Positions 26,645 through 34,804 of a DNA stretch of 64,000 nt are shown here, piece by piece. Every line of letters begins with the position of its first letter. The stretch's first letter is position 1. Source of the DNA: Oenococcus kitaharae DSM 17330 (GTDB lineage Bacteria > Bacillota > Bacilli > Lactobacillales > Lactobacillaceae); contig NZ_CM001398.1 in NCBI RefSeq assembly GCF_000241055.1, positions 248,001 through 312,000 on the forward strand. Direction: 5' to 3'. A program made the translations under genes and the position numbers. The notes beneath the pieces were generated by a model. It saw nothing but the letters and a program-made list of their open reading frames with translations, was not told the DNA's origin and made no database searches.

Positions 26645-27505
26645 ATGAAAAAGAAAAGTCGTCTTGTCATAACAATATCGGCGCTTCTGGTCATTATAGC
26701 TGCCGGCACGCTACTGTTTGTTTTCCGTCCGGCACAGTTGTCGACGACACACAATCATTACCGAATCAGCGGGATGTCTGCTAACATTCGCGGTACGGCC
26801 AGCCCCGCCAAACAAATTCAATATCGAGTCGGTAACGGTACAAAAAGAACGATAGCAGTCCGGTCAGGCAGTTTTGCCATTAATCTGCCTGCTTCCGACC
26901 ACAAACAGATTGTCACGATTTATAATCACGGGCGTTCAAAAAAAGTCACTGTTTCTGCTGCAACAGCTTTAGCAGACTACCAGCGTTTCGCCGGAATCTA
27001 TAATCAAGCATTAATTGCCAGCCGTTTGCCCAAACATCTCCAGCAGATAGCTAAAAATCCGGCTGCCGATCCCGCAAAAAGCCAGCAGCAAGCAGCAGAA
27101 CTAGCTGCCGCAATGGCCAAAATTCAAAAAAACAGCCAAAAAGAACTGCTGCCAGTGCAGCTAAATAACACGATCCGCAGCCTGCCTGCCCAGCACAGCT
27201 ACCAGCTAAGAATCAATGTCCGGCATCAGCAGCTGATCGGTATAACGCTTATCTCGCCTTTAGCCAGCCTGAGAAATCAAAAAGCACAACAAACAACAGG
27301 TTCTTTTGTCACTGTCTTAGCCCTGATTGCACAAGCCAGCGGTGCAGATCCCAGCCAAGTACTCAAGGATTTTGGCAAAACAGCTCGTCAGGCAAACAAT
27401 GCCAAAACGACATCGCTGCGTCCTATTCGCTCTAAAGGCGTCCAGTTCGATCTGGGTGTTTCAACACAAAATTTGTATGTTTATGTTGGCAAATACGATC
27501 ATTAA
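26645..27505 (+). CDS. Membrane-anchored extracellular protein in the exporter operon
   Basis: 286 aa; I do not recognise the family. An N-terminal span (LVITISALLVIIAAGTLLFV) with no signal-peptidase cysteine anchors the protein, and the rest is outside. Residues 40-95 look like a small beta domain (ISGMSANIRGTASPAKQIQY and a VTVSAATAL edge), the middle is Ala/Gln/Lys-rich and helical (KSQQQAAELAAAMAKIQKNS). It starts 1 nt after the exporter stop and is therefore the fourth gene of the TetR operon; a role as exporter accessory or envelope protection factor is a guess. Confidence 0.7.
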   Translation: MKKKSRLVITISALLVIIAAGTLLFVFRPAQLSTTHNHYRISGMSANIRGTASPAKQIQYRVGNGTKRTIAVRSGSFAINLPASDHKQIVTIYNHGRSKKVTVSAATALADYQRFAGIYNQALIASRLPKHLQQIAKNPAADPAKSQQQAAELAAAMAKIQKNSQKELLPVQLNNTIRSLPAQHSYQLRINVRHQQLIGITLISPLASLRNQKAQQTTGSFVTVLALIAQASGADPSQVLKDFGKTARQANNAKTTSLRPIRSKGVQFDLGVSTQNLYVYVGKYDH

Positions 27506-27523
27506 TCAGCCTTTTTGTGATAC

Positions 27524-27552
27524 TTGAAATCGTTTTCCTTTTGTTGGATAAT
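27524..27552 (+). promoter_or_regulatory. Promoter of the GlcU-like gene
   Basis: TTGAAA (27524-27529), 17-nt spacer, GATAAT (27547-27552), 54 bp before the start codon. The -35 hexamer is overlapped by a cre-like box. Confidence 0.6.
27525..27538. promoter_or_regulatory. Candidate cre site 1 at the GlcU-like gene
   Basis: TGAAATCGTTTTCC fits the cre consensus at 13 of 14 positions and overlaps the -35 hexamer. Confidence 0.55.
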
Positions 27553-27563
27553 GGAAAAGTTAC

Positions 27564-27577
27564 GTAAAACGCTTTAC
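27564..27577. promoter_or_regulatory. Candidate cre site 2 at the GlcU-like gene
   Basis: GTAAAACGCTTTAC is a near-perfect palindrome with a cre-like centre, about 12-25 bp past the -10 box, where bound CcpA would block elongation. The spacing differs slightly from the standard cre. Confidence 0.45.
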
Positions 27578-27606
27578 ACAACGTCTACCAATACAGAAAG
27601 GTTTTT

Positions 27607-28554
27607 ATGGGAATTTTATTTGCACTAATCCCGGCCCTCACTTGGGGTTCGACGGGATTAATTAATACAAAAATGGGTGGTTCGGCCGCTCAACAGACAT
27701 TAGGTATGACCTTTGGTGCTCTGATCTTTGGCCTCGCTACGATGTTTATCTTCGTGATTCCTCAAGGAATCTCCGTCGATTATCATATTTGGGTAGTCGG
27801 CTTGCTGTCAGGCTTGTTCTGGGCTGTAGGAACGGCTGGACAATTTGTCGCTTATAAGGATATGGGCGTGTCTTCAGCCTTTCCAATTTCAACTGCTGGA
27901 CAGATCATCTCAAATGCCTTGATGGCTGCAATCGTCTTAGCTGAATGGCGGACTGTTAACATGTGGATCTTCGGTGTGATTGCCGTTGCCTTGGTAACGG
28001 TTGGTGCATTGCTTACCGCTGCTCGTTCCCGTGCTGCAAAACAGAATAATACGGCGCGGCCAGCTTCATATACGCACGGCCTGATTGCCATTCTGCTTTC
28101 AACAATTGGCTACATGTTCTACTTTGTTTTTCCGAATTTGATGTTTAAGACCGGCTTTATCAGCCCAGCGGTTCATGATGCGCACAATGGCGTTGATTAC
28201 ATGACTGCTATCGTTGGCCCGCAATCAATCGGACAAGTGCTGGGTGCCTTTTTGATCGTCTTATTCGTCTTCCATGAAGGCAATAGGATGTTTGAAAAAC
28301 CAACTTGGAAGAACATTCTGACTGGTCTTAGCTGGGGTATTGGTAACTTATTCATGTTTATTTCCACTGCCAATCCGGCAATTGGACAAGCTACTGCTAC
28401 CACGCTGTCACAGATGGGCGTGATCGTCGGTACCTTTGGCGGTATCTATCTCTTGCACGAAAAGAAGACACCAGATCAAATGGTCAAAATTGTCATTGGT
28501 GCCCTGCTGGTTGTTCTCGGTGGTGTACTGATTTCCAACTTGAATCATTTGTAA
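27607..28554 (+). CDS. GRP-family sugar transporter (GlcU/RbsU-like)
   Basis: 315 aa, ten hydrophobic segments of the drug/metabolite superfamily. The start MGILFALIPALTWGSTGLIN, the patch FVAYKDMGVSSAFPISTAGQ and the C-terminal GTFGGIYLLHEKKTPDQMV are characteristic of glucose/ribose uptake proteins of Firmicutes, which work as proton-coupled sugar importers independent of the PTS. Two cre-like boxes near the promoter suggest carbon-catabolite control. SD GAAAGG lies before the ATG. Confidence 0.85.
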   Translation: MGILFALIPALTWGSTGLINTKMGGSAAQQTLGMTFGALIFGLATMFIFVIPQGISVDYHIWVVGLLSGLFWAVGTAGQFVAYKDMGVSSAFPISTAGQIISNALMAAIVLAEWRTVNMWIFGVIAVALVTVGALLTAARSRAAKQNNTARPASYTHGLIAILLSTIGYMFYFVFPNLMFKTGFISPAVHDAHNGVDYMTAIVGPQSIGQVLGAFLIVLFVFHEGNRMFEKPTWKNILTGLSWGIGNLFMFISTANPAIGQATATTLSQMGVIVGTFGGIYLLHEKKTPDQMVKIVIGALLVVLGGVLISNLNHL

Positions 28555-28573
28555 TCCATCTCTAAAAGATATT

Positions 28574-28602
28574 AAAAAAACAGGCAAATGCCTGTTTTTT
28601 TG
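28574..28602. terminator. Bidirectional terminator between the GlcU-like gene and oleate hydratase
   Basis: AAAAAACAGGCA-AA-TGCCTGTTTTTT, symmetric, 20 nt after the transporter stop and 2 nt after the oppositely oriented oleate hydratase stop. Confidence 0.9.
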
Positions 28603-28603
28603 T

Positions 28604-30277
28604 TTAACGGAACATTGTTTTTAAGGCTTTTGCCATGACCACAGGATTTTTTTCATAATGATGCAGTTTGGTCAGCCTAGTTTCAGGGATGCCCAAGAAA
28701 TGATAGACGGCCGTCTGAGCGGCGCGTATTGAATATTGTTCCGTGAAGACCATATCGAAAGGCATCTCGGAAAACTGGCTGATGAAGGCCAAATTTTTAG
28801 ATCCTTTCGGAACGACTTTTGGCCGGTCGCCGACTGCCCGTCGGTTAAATAGTGCACTGGCATAAGGCATATAGACAGGGATTACGTTTACAATCGAATC
28901 CCAGATCTCATCTAAGTGGTTAGCTAATTTATCCTGACTATCATCAACTTCATTCAAATGACCAAGCAGCTCAGTCAGAATCTCGCGGCCAGTCATGTCA
29001 ATAAAAGGCTTATCGACATAATCGCCATTAACTCTAGGAAACATCGCATAGCCCCAAAAGATCGTCTCATTTTCCTTTTGTGTTTTAAAATGCGGCTGGT
29101 GATGCACAACAATCGAAAGCAGATTACTGGAATCAACCCAAGTGTTCAAGGCGTTTCCGGGCTGCTGCTGCGTAATACGCGTAATTTGATTCAGTAGAAA
29201 ATGATTATTCGTCGTGACTGTAAAACTCATCCATTCCGATTGCGGCCTGTCATTGAAAAACTTATCCGGCTGCCCTAAGGAGTAAAAGTGTTCAGTCGCT
29301 TGTTTCCACAGAGCTGCTGACGGCGCGTATTCGTCATTTTCGACAATCGGTGTATCGAGGTCGCCGATGCTGGCTGAATCCGTGATCGCACCGTTCGTAT
29401 CAAAGACCAGATCGTCTTCTGCTAGGGCGATCGTGGACTTTTCACCAGCAGGCTGCTGCTCGATTTGCAGACCTTTGACGATAATATCATCACGAAAAGG
29501 CGTATCAGCAAAATCAAAAGCTGTCACTTTCACATCGTTAACGAATTTAGCGCCCTGATCAATTAAATATTGACGCATGGGCAGAATCAAGGATTCATAT
29601 TGGTTATAGGGCGTTCGTGTGACCCCTTCCAGTGTGTTAATGCGGGAAAACTCCAAAATCATCCGGTTCATATAACGCCGCAGTTCCATAGCAGAAGACT
29701 CTTTTTTAAAGGCAAAAGTCGTTTCCCACATGTACCAGAAATTAGTTGTGAAAATATGTGGACTATTTTTGAACCAATCGGCGATCGACACATCGTTTAG
29801 CTGCTGCTCATCCTTTTCCGGGATCATCATCAATTTCGAAAGCAAAGTGCGGTCTTTCATATTAAACTGCATCTTGTTGTAATCATTCTTGCCGCGAATC
29901 CGCAAACCATCTGTCTTATCCATCAGCCTTGCAACATCGTGAGTCGGATGCTGATGATCAAAATTCAAAATATCATCAGTTACAGATTGGCCCGGGTTGT
30001 CTAAAGAAGGCACACTTTTTAACAGATCCCACAAATTTTCGTAGGTTTCTTCGTTCAACATACGGCCGCCCTCGGCTAAAAAGCCGGCTGTATTGGATAA
30101 TTTAGGACCCTTATATTCTTTTGTGTAAGCTTCGACTTTGTCACCATCATTTGCACCATGGGAATTTAGGCCATAGAAAGTGATTTGATCGCCTGACCAA
30201 TGGCCATCTCGGATCAAATACAGGCCGGCTGCCAAATTGCCGATGCCGCTTCCGATCATATACGCATGCTGTGTCAT
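28604..30277 (-). CDS. ohyA: Oleate hydratase (myosin-cross-reactive antigen family)
   Basis: 557 aa. FAD-binding N-terminus MIGSGIGNLAAGLYLIRDGH and the family blocks ILNFDHQHPTHDVARLMDKT, MWETTFAFKKESSAMELRRY MNRM and EQYSIRAAQTAVYHFLGIPE. The enzyme adds water to the cis-9 double bond of oleate and linoleate to give 10-hydroxy fatty acids, detoxifying free unsaturated acids at the membrane. Monocistronic: a terminator follows and the T-box leader of the methionine genes lies divergently upstream. SD AAAAGGAGC precedes the ATG. Confidence 0.94.
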   Translation of the reverse strand: MTQHAYMIGSGIGNLAAGLYLIRDGHWSGDQITFYGLNSHGANDGDKVEAYTKEYKGPKLSNTAGFLAEGGRMLNEETYENLWDLLKSVPSLDNPGQSVTDDILNFDHQHPTHDVARLMDKTDGLRIRGKNDYNKMQFNMKDRTLLSKLMMIPEKDEQQLNDVSIADWFKNSPHIFTTNFWYMWETTFAFKKESSAMELRRYMNRMILEFSRINTLEGVTRTPYNQYESLILPMRQYLIDQGAKFVNDVKVTAFDFADTPFRDDIIVKGLQIEQQPAGEKSTIALAEDDLVFDTNGAITDSASIGDLDTPIVENDEYAPSAALWKQATEHFYSLGQPDKFFNDRPQSEWMSFTVTTNNHFLLNQITRITQQQPGNALNTWVDSSNLLSIVVHHQPHFKTQKENETIFWGYAMFPRVNGDYVDKPFIDMTGREILTELLGHLNEVDDSQDKLANHLDEIWDSIVNVIPVYMPYASALFNRRAVGDRPKVVPKGSKNLAFISQFSEMPFDMVFTEQYSIRAAQTAVYHFLGIPETRLTKLHHYEKNPVVMAKALKTMFR

Positions 30278-30372
30278 AAAATGCTCCTTTTTAGATTTAC
30301 AAGATTATTGTGACACGAAACAGGCAGTGGCAGAAGCAAGGGTGGGATTTTGTAATATGACGTTGTAGATGT

Positions 30373-30400
30373 TTGACAAACGCGCCAGCTATGTTATATT
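30373..30400 (+). promoter_or_regulatory. Promoter of the methionine T-box operon
   Basis: TTGACA (30373-30378), 16-nt spacer, TATATT (30395-30400), about 20-30 bp before the first conserved T-box element. Confidence 0.7.
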
Positions 30401-30419
30401 TGTAGACATAGATTTCAAA

Positions 30420-30697
30420 CGACTTGATCCGGAGAGTAGTTTTGAACCAAAGCAGAGAAAGTTGGCGTTTGATGCAAGCCAACGTGCGGGGAGAGATGAA
30501 CATGGCCGGTGATTGGCTGGTGCGAACCGTTTACGGAAAACACCAGACGGAATGGCCCTCGTTACCGGGCACGCCATTAGAGGCAGCTCATACGCTTTGC
30601 TTTAGATGGTTGGCAAGACTTGTGTTTGGCAACAAAACAAGTAAAGCAGGATGGTAACGCGTTAATCGCTTCTGTATTTCAGGAGCGATTTTTTTAT
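30420..30697 (+). ncRNA. T-box riboswitch, specifier AUG (methionine)
   Basis: The leader fills most of the 458-bp gap before metQ. Stem I shows the GAGAGTAG (loop E/K-turn) element at 30432-30439, a distal hairpin, and on its 3' side GAAC-ATG-G with the Met specifier at 30502-30504. The conserved T-box AGGATGGTAACGCG is at 30648-30661. A terminator hairpin AATCGCT (30664-30670) / AGCGATT (30684-30690) with a T run follows directly. Uncharged tRNA-Met should pair with the specifier and T-box and allow transcription of the downstream genes. No SAM (S-box) features were seen. Confidence 0.9.
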
Positions 30698-30747
30698 ACC
30701 TTTGTTTCCGGATTGAAATCGTTTAAGAAAATGGGATGGTCTATTAC

Positions 30748-31626
30748 ATGGAAAACACACTCAAGAAAACTGCATACGTTTCACTCACGGTCTTAGCCGC
30801 CAGCGGATTGGCCTTCATTGCGCCAGCCGTATCTCAAACTAACACTGCCGATGCCAAAGCTAAGGCGATCACGATCAAAGTCGGCGTCATGACGATGAAC
30901 GACGAGGACAAGGCCGAGTGGAAAGTCATCAGCCAATATGCTAAAAAACATGGCAATGTCAAACTTCGTTTTGTCCAATTCACTGATTACAGTCAGCCTA
31001 ACCGTGCCTTAGCAGACGGCGACATCGATATCAACGCCTTCCAGCATTATTACTTTTTGGATAATTGGAACAAAGAAAATAACGCTAATTTAAAGCCGAT
31101 TGCTAAAACAGTTATCGCGCCGCTACGTCTTTATACGAAAAAGAATTACAAAAGCGTCAAAGATTTACCAAAGAACGCCCAGATTGCGATTCCTAACGAT
31201 GCGACTAACGAAGGCCGCTCGCTTGTCGCTTTGCAGACGGCCGGCTTAATTAAATTAAAGAAGGGCGTCAAACTGGCAACGCCGTCTGACATTACCAGCA
31301 ATCCCAAGAACATCAAAATTGTGCTTGTGGAAGCTTCGCAAACGGCCCGTTCGTTGGGTTCTGTTGATGCCGCTTTCGTTAATAACACCTTCGTTCCGGC
31401 TGCTGGATTAAAATTCAATTCAGCCATCTATGTGGAGCCGGTTAACAAGGCTTCCCGTAAATGGATCAACGTGATTGCAGCTCGTCCGAATTACAAACAA
31501 AATAAGAGCAAATACGCTGCTTATAAAGAAATTATCAAGGGTTATCACGAAAAGAAAATCAAGCGTTTGATCAAAAAATACTCAGGCGGAACTTCGCTGG
31601 CAGCCTGGGATATCAAGCTGAAGTAA
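30748..31626 (+). CDS. metQ: Methionine-binding protein of the MetNIQ transporter (NlpA family)
   Basis: 292 aa from ATG 30748 (MENTLKKTAYVSLTVLAASG); an in-frame ATG at 30736 is possible. An N-terminal signal peptide is followed by the NlpA fold: ITIKVGVMTMNDEDKAEW, FTDYSQPNRALADGDIDINA FQHYYFL and IPNDATNEGRSLVALQTAGL. It captures methionine outside the cell for MetI/MetN, encoded four genes downstream. Odd point: the export signal contains no cysteine, so the usual lipoprotein anchor is missing; the protein must be released, or held by its uncleaved signal. Confidence 0.88.
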   Translation: MENTLKKTAYVSLTVLAASGLAFIAPAVSQTNTADAKAKAITIKVGVMTMNDEDKAEWKVISQYAKKHGNVKLRFVQFTDYSQPNRALADGDIDINAFQHYYFLDNWNKENNANLKPIAKTVIAPLRLYTKKNYKSVKDLPKNAQIAIPNDATNEGRSLVALQTAGLIKLKKGVKLATPSDITSNPKNIKIVLVEASQTARSLGSVDAAFVNNTFVPAAGLKFNSAIYVEPVNKASRKWINVIAARPNYKQNKSKYAAYKEIIKGYHEKKIKRLIKKYSGGTSLAAWDIKLK

Positions 31627-31656
31627 GCCAGCACTTAAAAAGCAGAGGACAAAATC

Positions 31657-32796
31657 ATGTCAGAAAATACAGATACAGTTACATTAGTTAAGCCGCCTTT
31701 TAGAGCCGATATTGTCGGCAGCCTGCTGCGGCCGCGAGATTTAAAGGACGCACATGCACAATTAGCAGCCGGTCAGATTGATCAAGCCCAGTTGTTAGAA
31801 GTTCAGCATAAAGAAATCAAGCGCATCGTTGATGAACAAGTCCAACTCGGATTAAAAGATGTGACTGACGGCGAATTTTCACGCAGCTGGTGGCATTTGG
31901 ATTTTCTCTGGGGACTGAATGGTGTCGGTAAATATGATTATGAAAAAAGTTATAAGTTTCACGGCAGCAAGACGCGTACAGATAACGCCGAACTAATTGG
32001 AAAAATTGCTTTTAATCCTGATCATCCCTTCTTTGCCGCCTTCGGCTACTTGAAATCAATCACGCCTAAGGGTGTTCTGCCTAAGCAGACAATTCCATCT
32101 CCCAGTCTGCTCTTCCGCGACAACCGTAGTGATAACTGGCATCAGTTTTACGATAATTGGCAGGATTATTTGTCCGATATTGTCACTGCCTATCGTCAGA
32201 CCATCTTGCATTTTTATGAATTGGGCGCACGTTACGTTCAATTAGACGATACGACTTGGGCCTTTTTGATCAGCAGTTTAAATGCCAGCAAAGATGATCC
32301 GGACAAACACGCTGCTTTTGAAAAAATTGCGACTGACTCTGTTCAGATTATCAACCAAATTCTGGATGGTCTGCCTGAAGACTTAACTGTCACAACACAT
32401 ATCTGTCGTGGTAACTTTCAGTCAACTTACTTGTTCTCTGGCAGCTATGACACGATTGCCGACTATCTTGGTCAGTTAAATTACGACGGTCTCTTCTTGG
32501 AATACGACAGTGACCGTTCCGGTGGTTTCGCGCCCCTAACCAAGATTTGGAATCAAGATAAAAATAAAAGAATCGTCCTTGGGATCGTGACATCGAAGTT
32601 TCCTGAATTAGAGAGTCAAGAATTATTAGTTGATCGTATTAAAGAGGCTTCAACTTACGTACCCCTTTCTAATTTGGCCATCAGCACCCAATGTGGGTTT
32701 GCGTCCACTGAAGAAGGCAACAAGTTAACCGAAGCTCAGCAATGGGATAAGTTAAAACTCGTGATCCAGACTGCCAAAACTGTTTGGCCTGAATAA
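31657..32796 (+). CDS. Cobalamin-independent methionine synthase-like methyltransferase (YxjG/YxjH type)
   Basis: 379 aa, matching only the C-terminal catalytic half of MetE (full MetE is about 750 aa). Patches FRADIVGSLLRPRDLKDAHA, DGEFSRSWWHLDFLWGLNG, YVQLDDTTWAFLIS and the zinc-ligand region THICRGNFQSTY with CGFAS near the C-terminus are visible. It likely methylates homocysteine, though the methyl donor of this short family is uncertain. It lies second in the operon behind the Met T-box, which supports a role in methionine supply. Confidence 0.87.
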   Translation: MSENTDTVTLVKPPFRADIVGSLLRPRDLKDAHAQLAAGQIDQAQLLEVQHKEIKRIVDEQVQLGLKDVTDGEFSRSWWHLDFLWGLNGVGKYDYEKSYKFHGSKTRTDNAELIGKIAFNPDHPFFAAFGYLKSITPKGVLPKQTIPSPSLLFRDNRSDNWHQFYDNWQDYLSDIVTAYRQTILHFYELGARYVQLDDTTWAFLISSLNASKDDPDKHAAFEKIATDSVQIINQILDGLPEDLTVTTHICRGNFQSTYLFSGSYDTIADYLGQLNYDGLFLEYDSDRSGGFAPLTKIWNQDKNKRIVLGIVTSKFPELESQELLVDRIKEASTYVPLSNLAISTQCGFASTEEGNKLTEAQQWDKLKLVIQTAKTVWPE

Positions 32797-32825
32797 GTTT
32801 CAAAGCGCACAAAGCGCTTGGTTCT

Positions 32826-32897
32826 AGTGATGTCGAGCAGCGGCCACTCAATTGCTTCATAAGCAATGTTATGCAGGTTCGACTCCTGCCGTCACGT
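32826..32897 (+). tRNA. Atypical tRNA-like element, CAU anticodon
   Basis: A 72-nt cloverleaf can be drawn: acceptor arms 32827-32832/32890-32895 pair (one G-U) but position 1-72 is an A-G mismatch; D-arm has only three pairs (GAG/CTC) with the loop AGCGGCC; the anticodon stem ATTGC/GCAAT is perfect around TTCATAA (anticodon CAT, 32858-32860); the T-arm GCAGG-TTCGACT-CCTGC is canonical. No CCA is encoded. It lies in the 179-bp gap between the methionine synthase-like gene and ybaK, inside the Met operon. It may be a divergent tRNA-Met or Ile, a decaying tRNA, or a tRNA mimic in the mRNA. Confidence 0.5.
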
Positions 32898-32975
32898 TCG
32901 GATCCTATAAGATCCCTCACGAAAAATCCGAAAGCATAAACTTGTGCTTCAAATAAAGTTTAAAAGGAGCAGCAT

Positions 32976-33437
32976 ATGTCAGTTGCAAAAGTGGCAGATT
33001 ATTTTCAACAATACGGACTGGCTGACAGAATCCATGTTTTCCAAAAATTGACTGCGACTGTGCAAGAGGCAGCCGAGACATTAGGCATTCAAGCCGACCA
33101 AATCGCTAAGACTTTGGCTTTTGACTTGGATGGCAGCCCGTTAGTCGTCGTCACCAGCGGATTGACACGTGTCTCCAATCAAAAATTCAAGGCCAGTTTT
33201 GGAAAACGACCGACCATGATCGCCAACGATAAATTGGAACAAATAGTCGGTTACGTGGCCGGCGCTGTCTGTCCTTTCGCCTTGAATCCCGGCGTCCGTG
33301 TTTATCTGGACCGTTCATTAGAAAAACACGACCTCTATTATCCAGCCGCCGGAGATGTGAACGCAGCGATTAGATTGTCCCTACAGGAATTGGAAAAATA
33401 CTCGCACCCGGCCGCCTGGGTCGATGTTGCTAAATAA
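32976..33437 (+). CDS. YbaK/EbsC-family aminoacyl-tRNA deacylase
   Basis: 153 aa, the size of a free-standing YbaK. Visible family features are the Lys in QADQIAKTLAFDLDGSPLVV (substrate-binding lysine) and the Gly-rich end VGYVAGAVCPFALNPGVRVY LD. These proteins hydrolyse mischarged Cys-tRNA(Pro) or related misacylated tRNAs. SD AAAAGGAGC precedes the ATG. It follows the tRNA-like element by 78 bp and precedes the peptidase gene by 20 bp on the same strand. Confidence 0.85.
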   Translation: MSVAKVADYFQQYGLADRIHVFQKLTATVQEAAETLGIQADQIAKTLAFDLDGSPLVVVTSGLTRVSNQKFKASFGKRPTMIANDKLEQIVGYVAGAVCPFALNPGVRVYLDRSLEKHDLYYPAAGDVNAAIRLSLQELEKYSHPAAWVDVAK

Positions 33438-33457
33438 CAAATTTAAAAGGAGAAAAA

Positions 33458-34804
33458 ATGCCTGAAAAAACAGAAATTAGACAAGAATATTTGGATAAAC
33501 TCGCTGACTTGATCAAGATTCCCAGCGTTTCAGCGAAGAAAACCGGTTTAAAAGAAGCTAGTCAGCTGATCAGCGGCTACTTCCAGCAATTAAAGGCCGA
33601 TCAGGTCGCCATCGATGATGAATTTGAATTCCCGCTCGTGATTGCCAAATTCAAAGCAGCAAAAGCAGGTGCAAAGACCATCTTGATTTACAACCATTAT
33701 GACGTCCAGCCGGCCGAACCTTTTGATCTTTGGCACAGTGATCCTTGGACTTTAACCCAGCGCGATGGTAAACTTTTCGGCCGCGGCGTTGATGATGACA
33801 AAGGCAATTTATTGGCGCGTTTAACTGCTTTAGCTGAATACTTGGACGCCCACGATCATCAATTACCAGTCAACATTGATTTTGTCGTCGAAGGTTCTGA
33901 AGAAACGGCTTCACGCGGCCTTTCCGACTATCTGATCAAACACGCAGCCGAACTGCAGAATGATTTGGTTATTTGGGAATCCGGCGGCTATAATAGCAAA
34001 GATCAGCAAGAAATTAACGGCGGCACTAAGGGTATTGTGACTTTTGATTTAGTTGCCAAGACGGCTGATCGTGATTTACATTCCAGTTTGGCACCTGTTA
34101 TCGATTCAGCTGCTTGGCAATTATTAGAGGCGATTAATTCCCTGCGTAATCCGGACGGCACGATCGCAGTCAAGGGTGTTTATGACACAGTCCGCCCAGC
34201 TAGCACGCGTGAACAGGATCTGGTCGAAAAATACTCAACCATTGATCAGCATTTATTAGTCAACGATTTCAAACTAACAGCGCCGCTTTTAAACAGCAGC
34301 ACCCGCGAGGAATTATTAAAAGCCCTCTACTTCTCGCCGGCTTTGAACATCGAAGGCATCAGCAGTGGTTATGAAGAGGCCGGTGTGAAAACTGTTTTGC
34401 CTGCCCAAGCTGTGGCCAAACTTGAAATTCGCTTGGTTCCGGACCAAGATCCGCATGATATTTTTGATAAAGTCGCAGCTCACTTGAAGGAAAAAGGCTT
34501 TACAAATGTCAAAGCCGTCTATACTTTAGGCGAAAAACCCTATCGCTCTGACCTCTCAGCTGACGAAATCCAGCGTGTGATTGCGATTACGAAGCATATT
34601 TATGGTGATGATATTTCCTTGCTGCCGACTTCGCCAGGAACCGGCCCGGCGGCTTATTTTTACGACAACTTTAAATCGCCGATCGCAGCTGTTGGTATTG
34701 GCTATGCTGCTTCAGCGGATCATGCACCGGATGAAAATGTCCGTTTGAAAGATTATGATGATCATATCGAATTTATTAAGGAACTAATTAGCAGTTATGA
34801 GTGA
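33458..34804 (+). CDS. M20-family metallopeptidase (dipeptidase-like)
   Basis: 448 aa. Metal-site motifs are intact: LIYNHYDVQPAEPFDLWHSD, GRGVDDDKGNLLARL and the catalytic/ligand Glu pair in FVVEGSEETASRGLSD; the lid/dimer domain lies in the middle and the last His in ASADHAPDENV. Such enzymes release amino acids from dipeptides or N-acyl amino acids. Its position inside the methionine operon (8-nt overlap with metN) suggests freeing methionine from peptides or acylated forms, which is inference. SD AAAAGGAG precedes the ATG. Confidence 0.85.
   Translation: MPEKTEIRQEYLDKLADLIKIPSVSAKKTGLKEASQLISGYFQQLKADQVAIDDEFEFPLVIAKFKAAKAGAKTILIYNHYDVQPAEPFDLWHSDPWTLTQRDGKLFGRGVDDDKGNLLARLTALAEYLDAHDHQLPVNIDFVVEGSEETASRGLSDYLIKHAAELQNDLVIWESGGYNSKDQQEINGGTKGIVTFDLVAKTADRDLHSSLAPVIDSAAWQLLEAINSLRNPDGTIAVKGVYDTVRPASTREQDLVEKYSTIDQHLLVNDFKLTAPLLNSSTREELLKALYFSPALNIEGISSGYEEAGVKTVLPAQAVAKLEIRLVPDQDPHDIFDKVAAHLKEKGFTNVKAVYTLGEKPYRSDLSADEIQRVIAITKHIYGDDISLLPTSPGTGPAAYFYDNFKSPIAAVGIGYAASADHAPDENVRLKDYDDHIEFIKELISSYE

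Noticed and set aside
30420-30697. SAM (S-box) riboswitch before metQ
   Set aside because: The conserved T-box, AG/loop E motif and an AUG specifier fit a T-box; no S-box core sequence was found.
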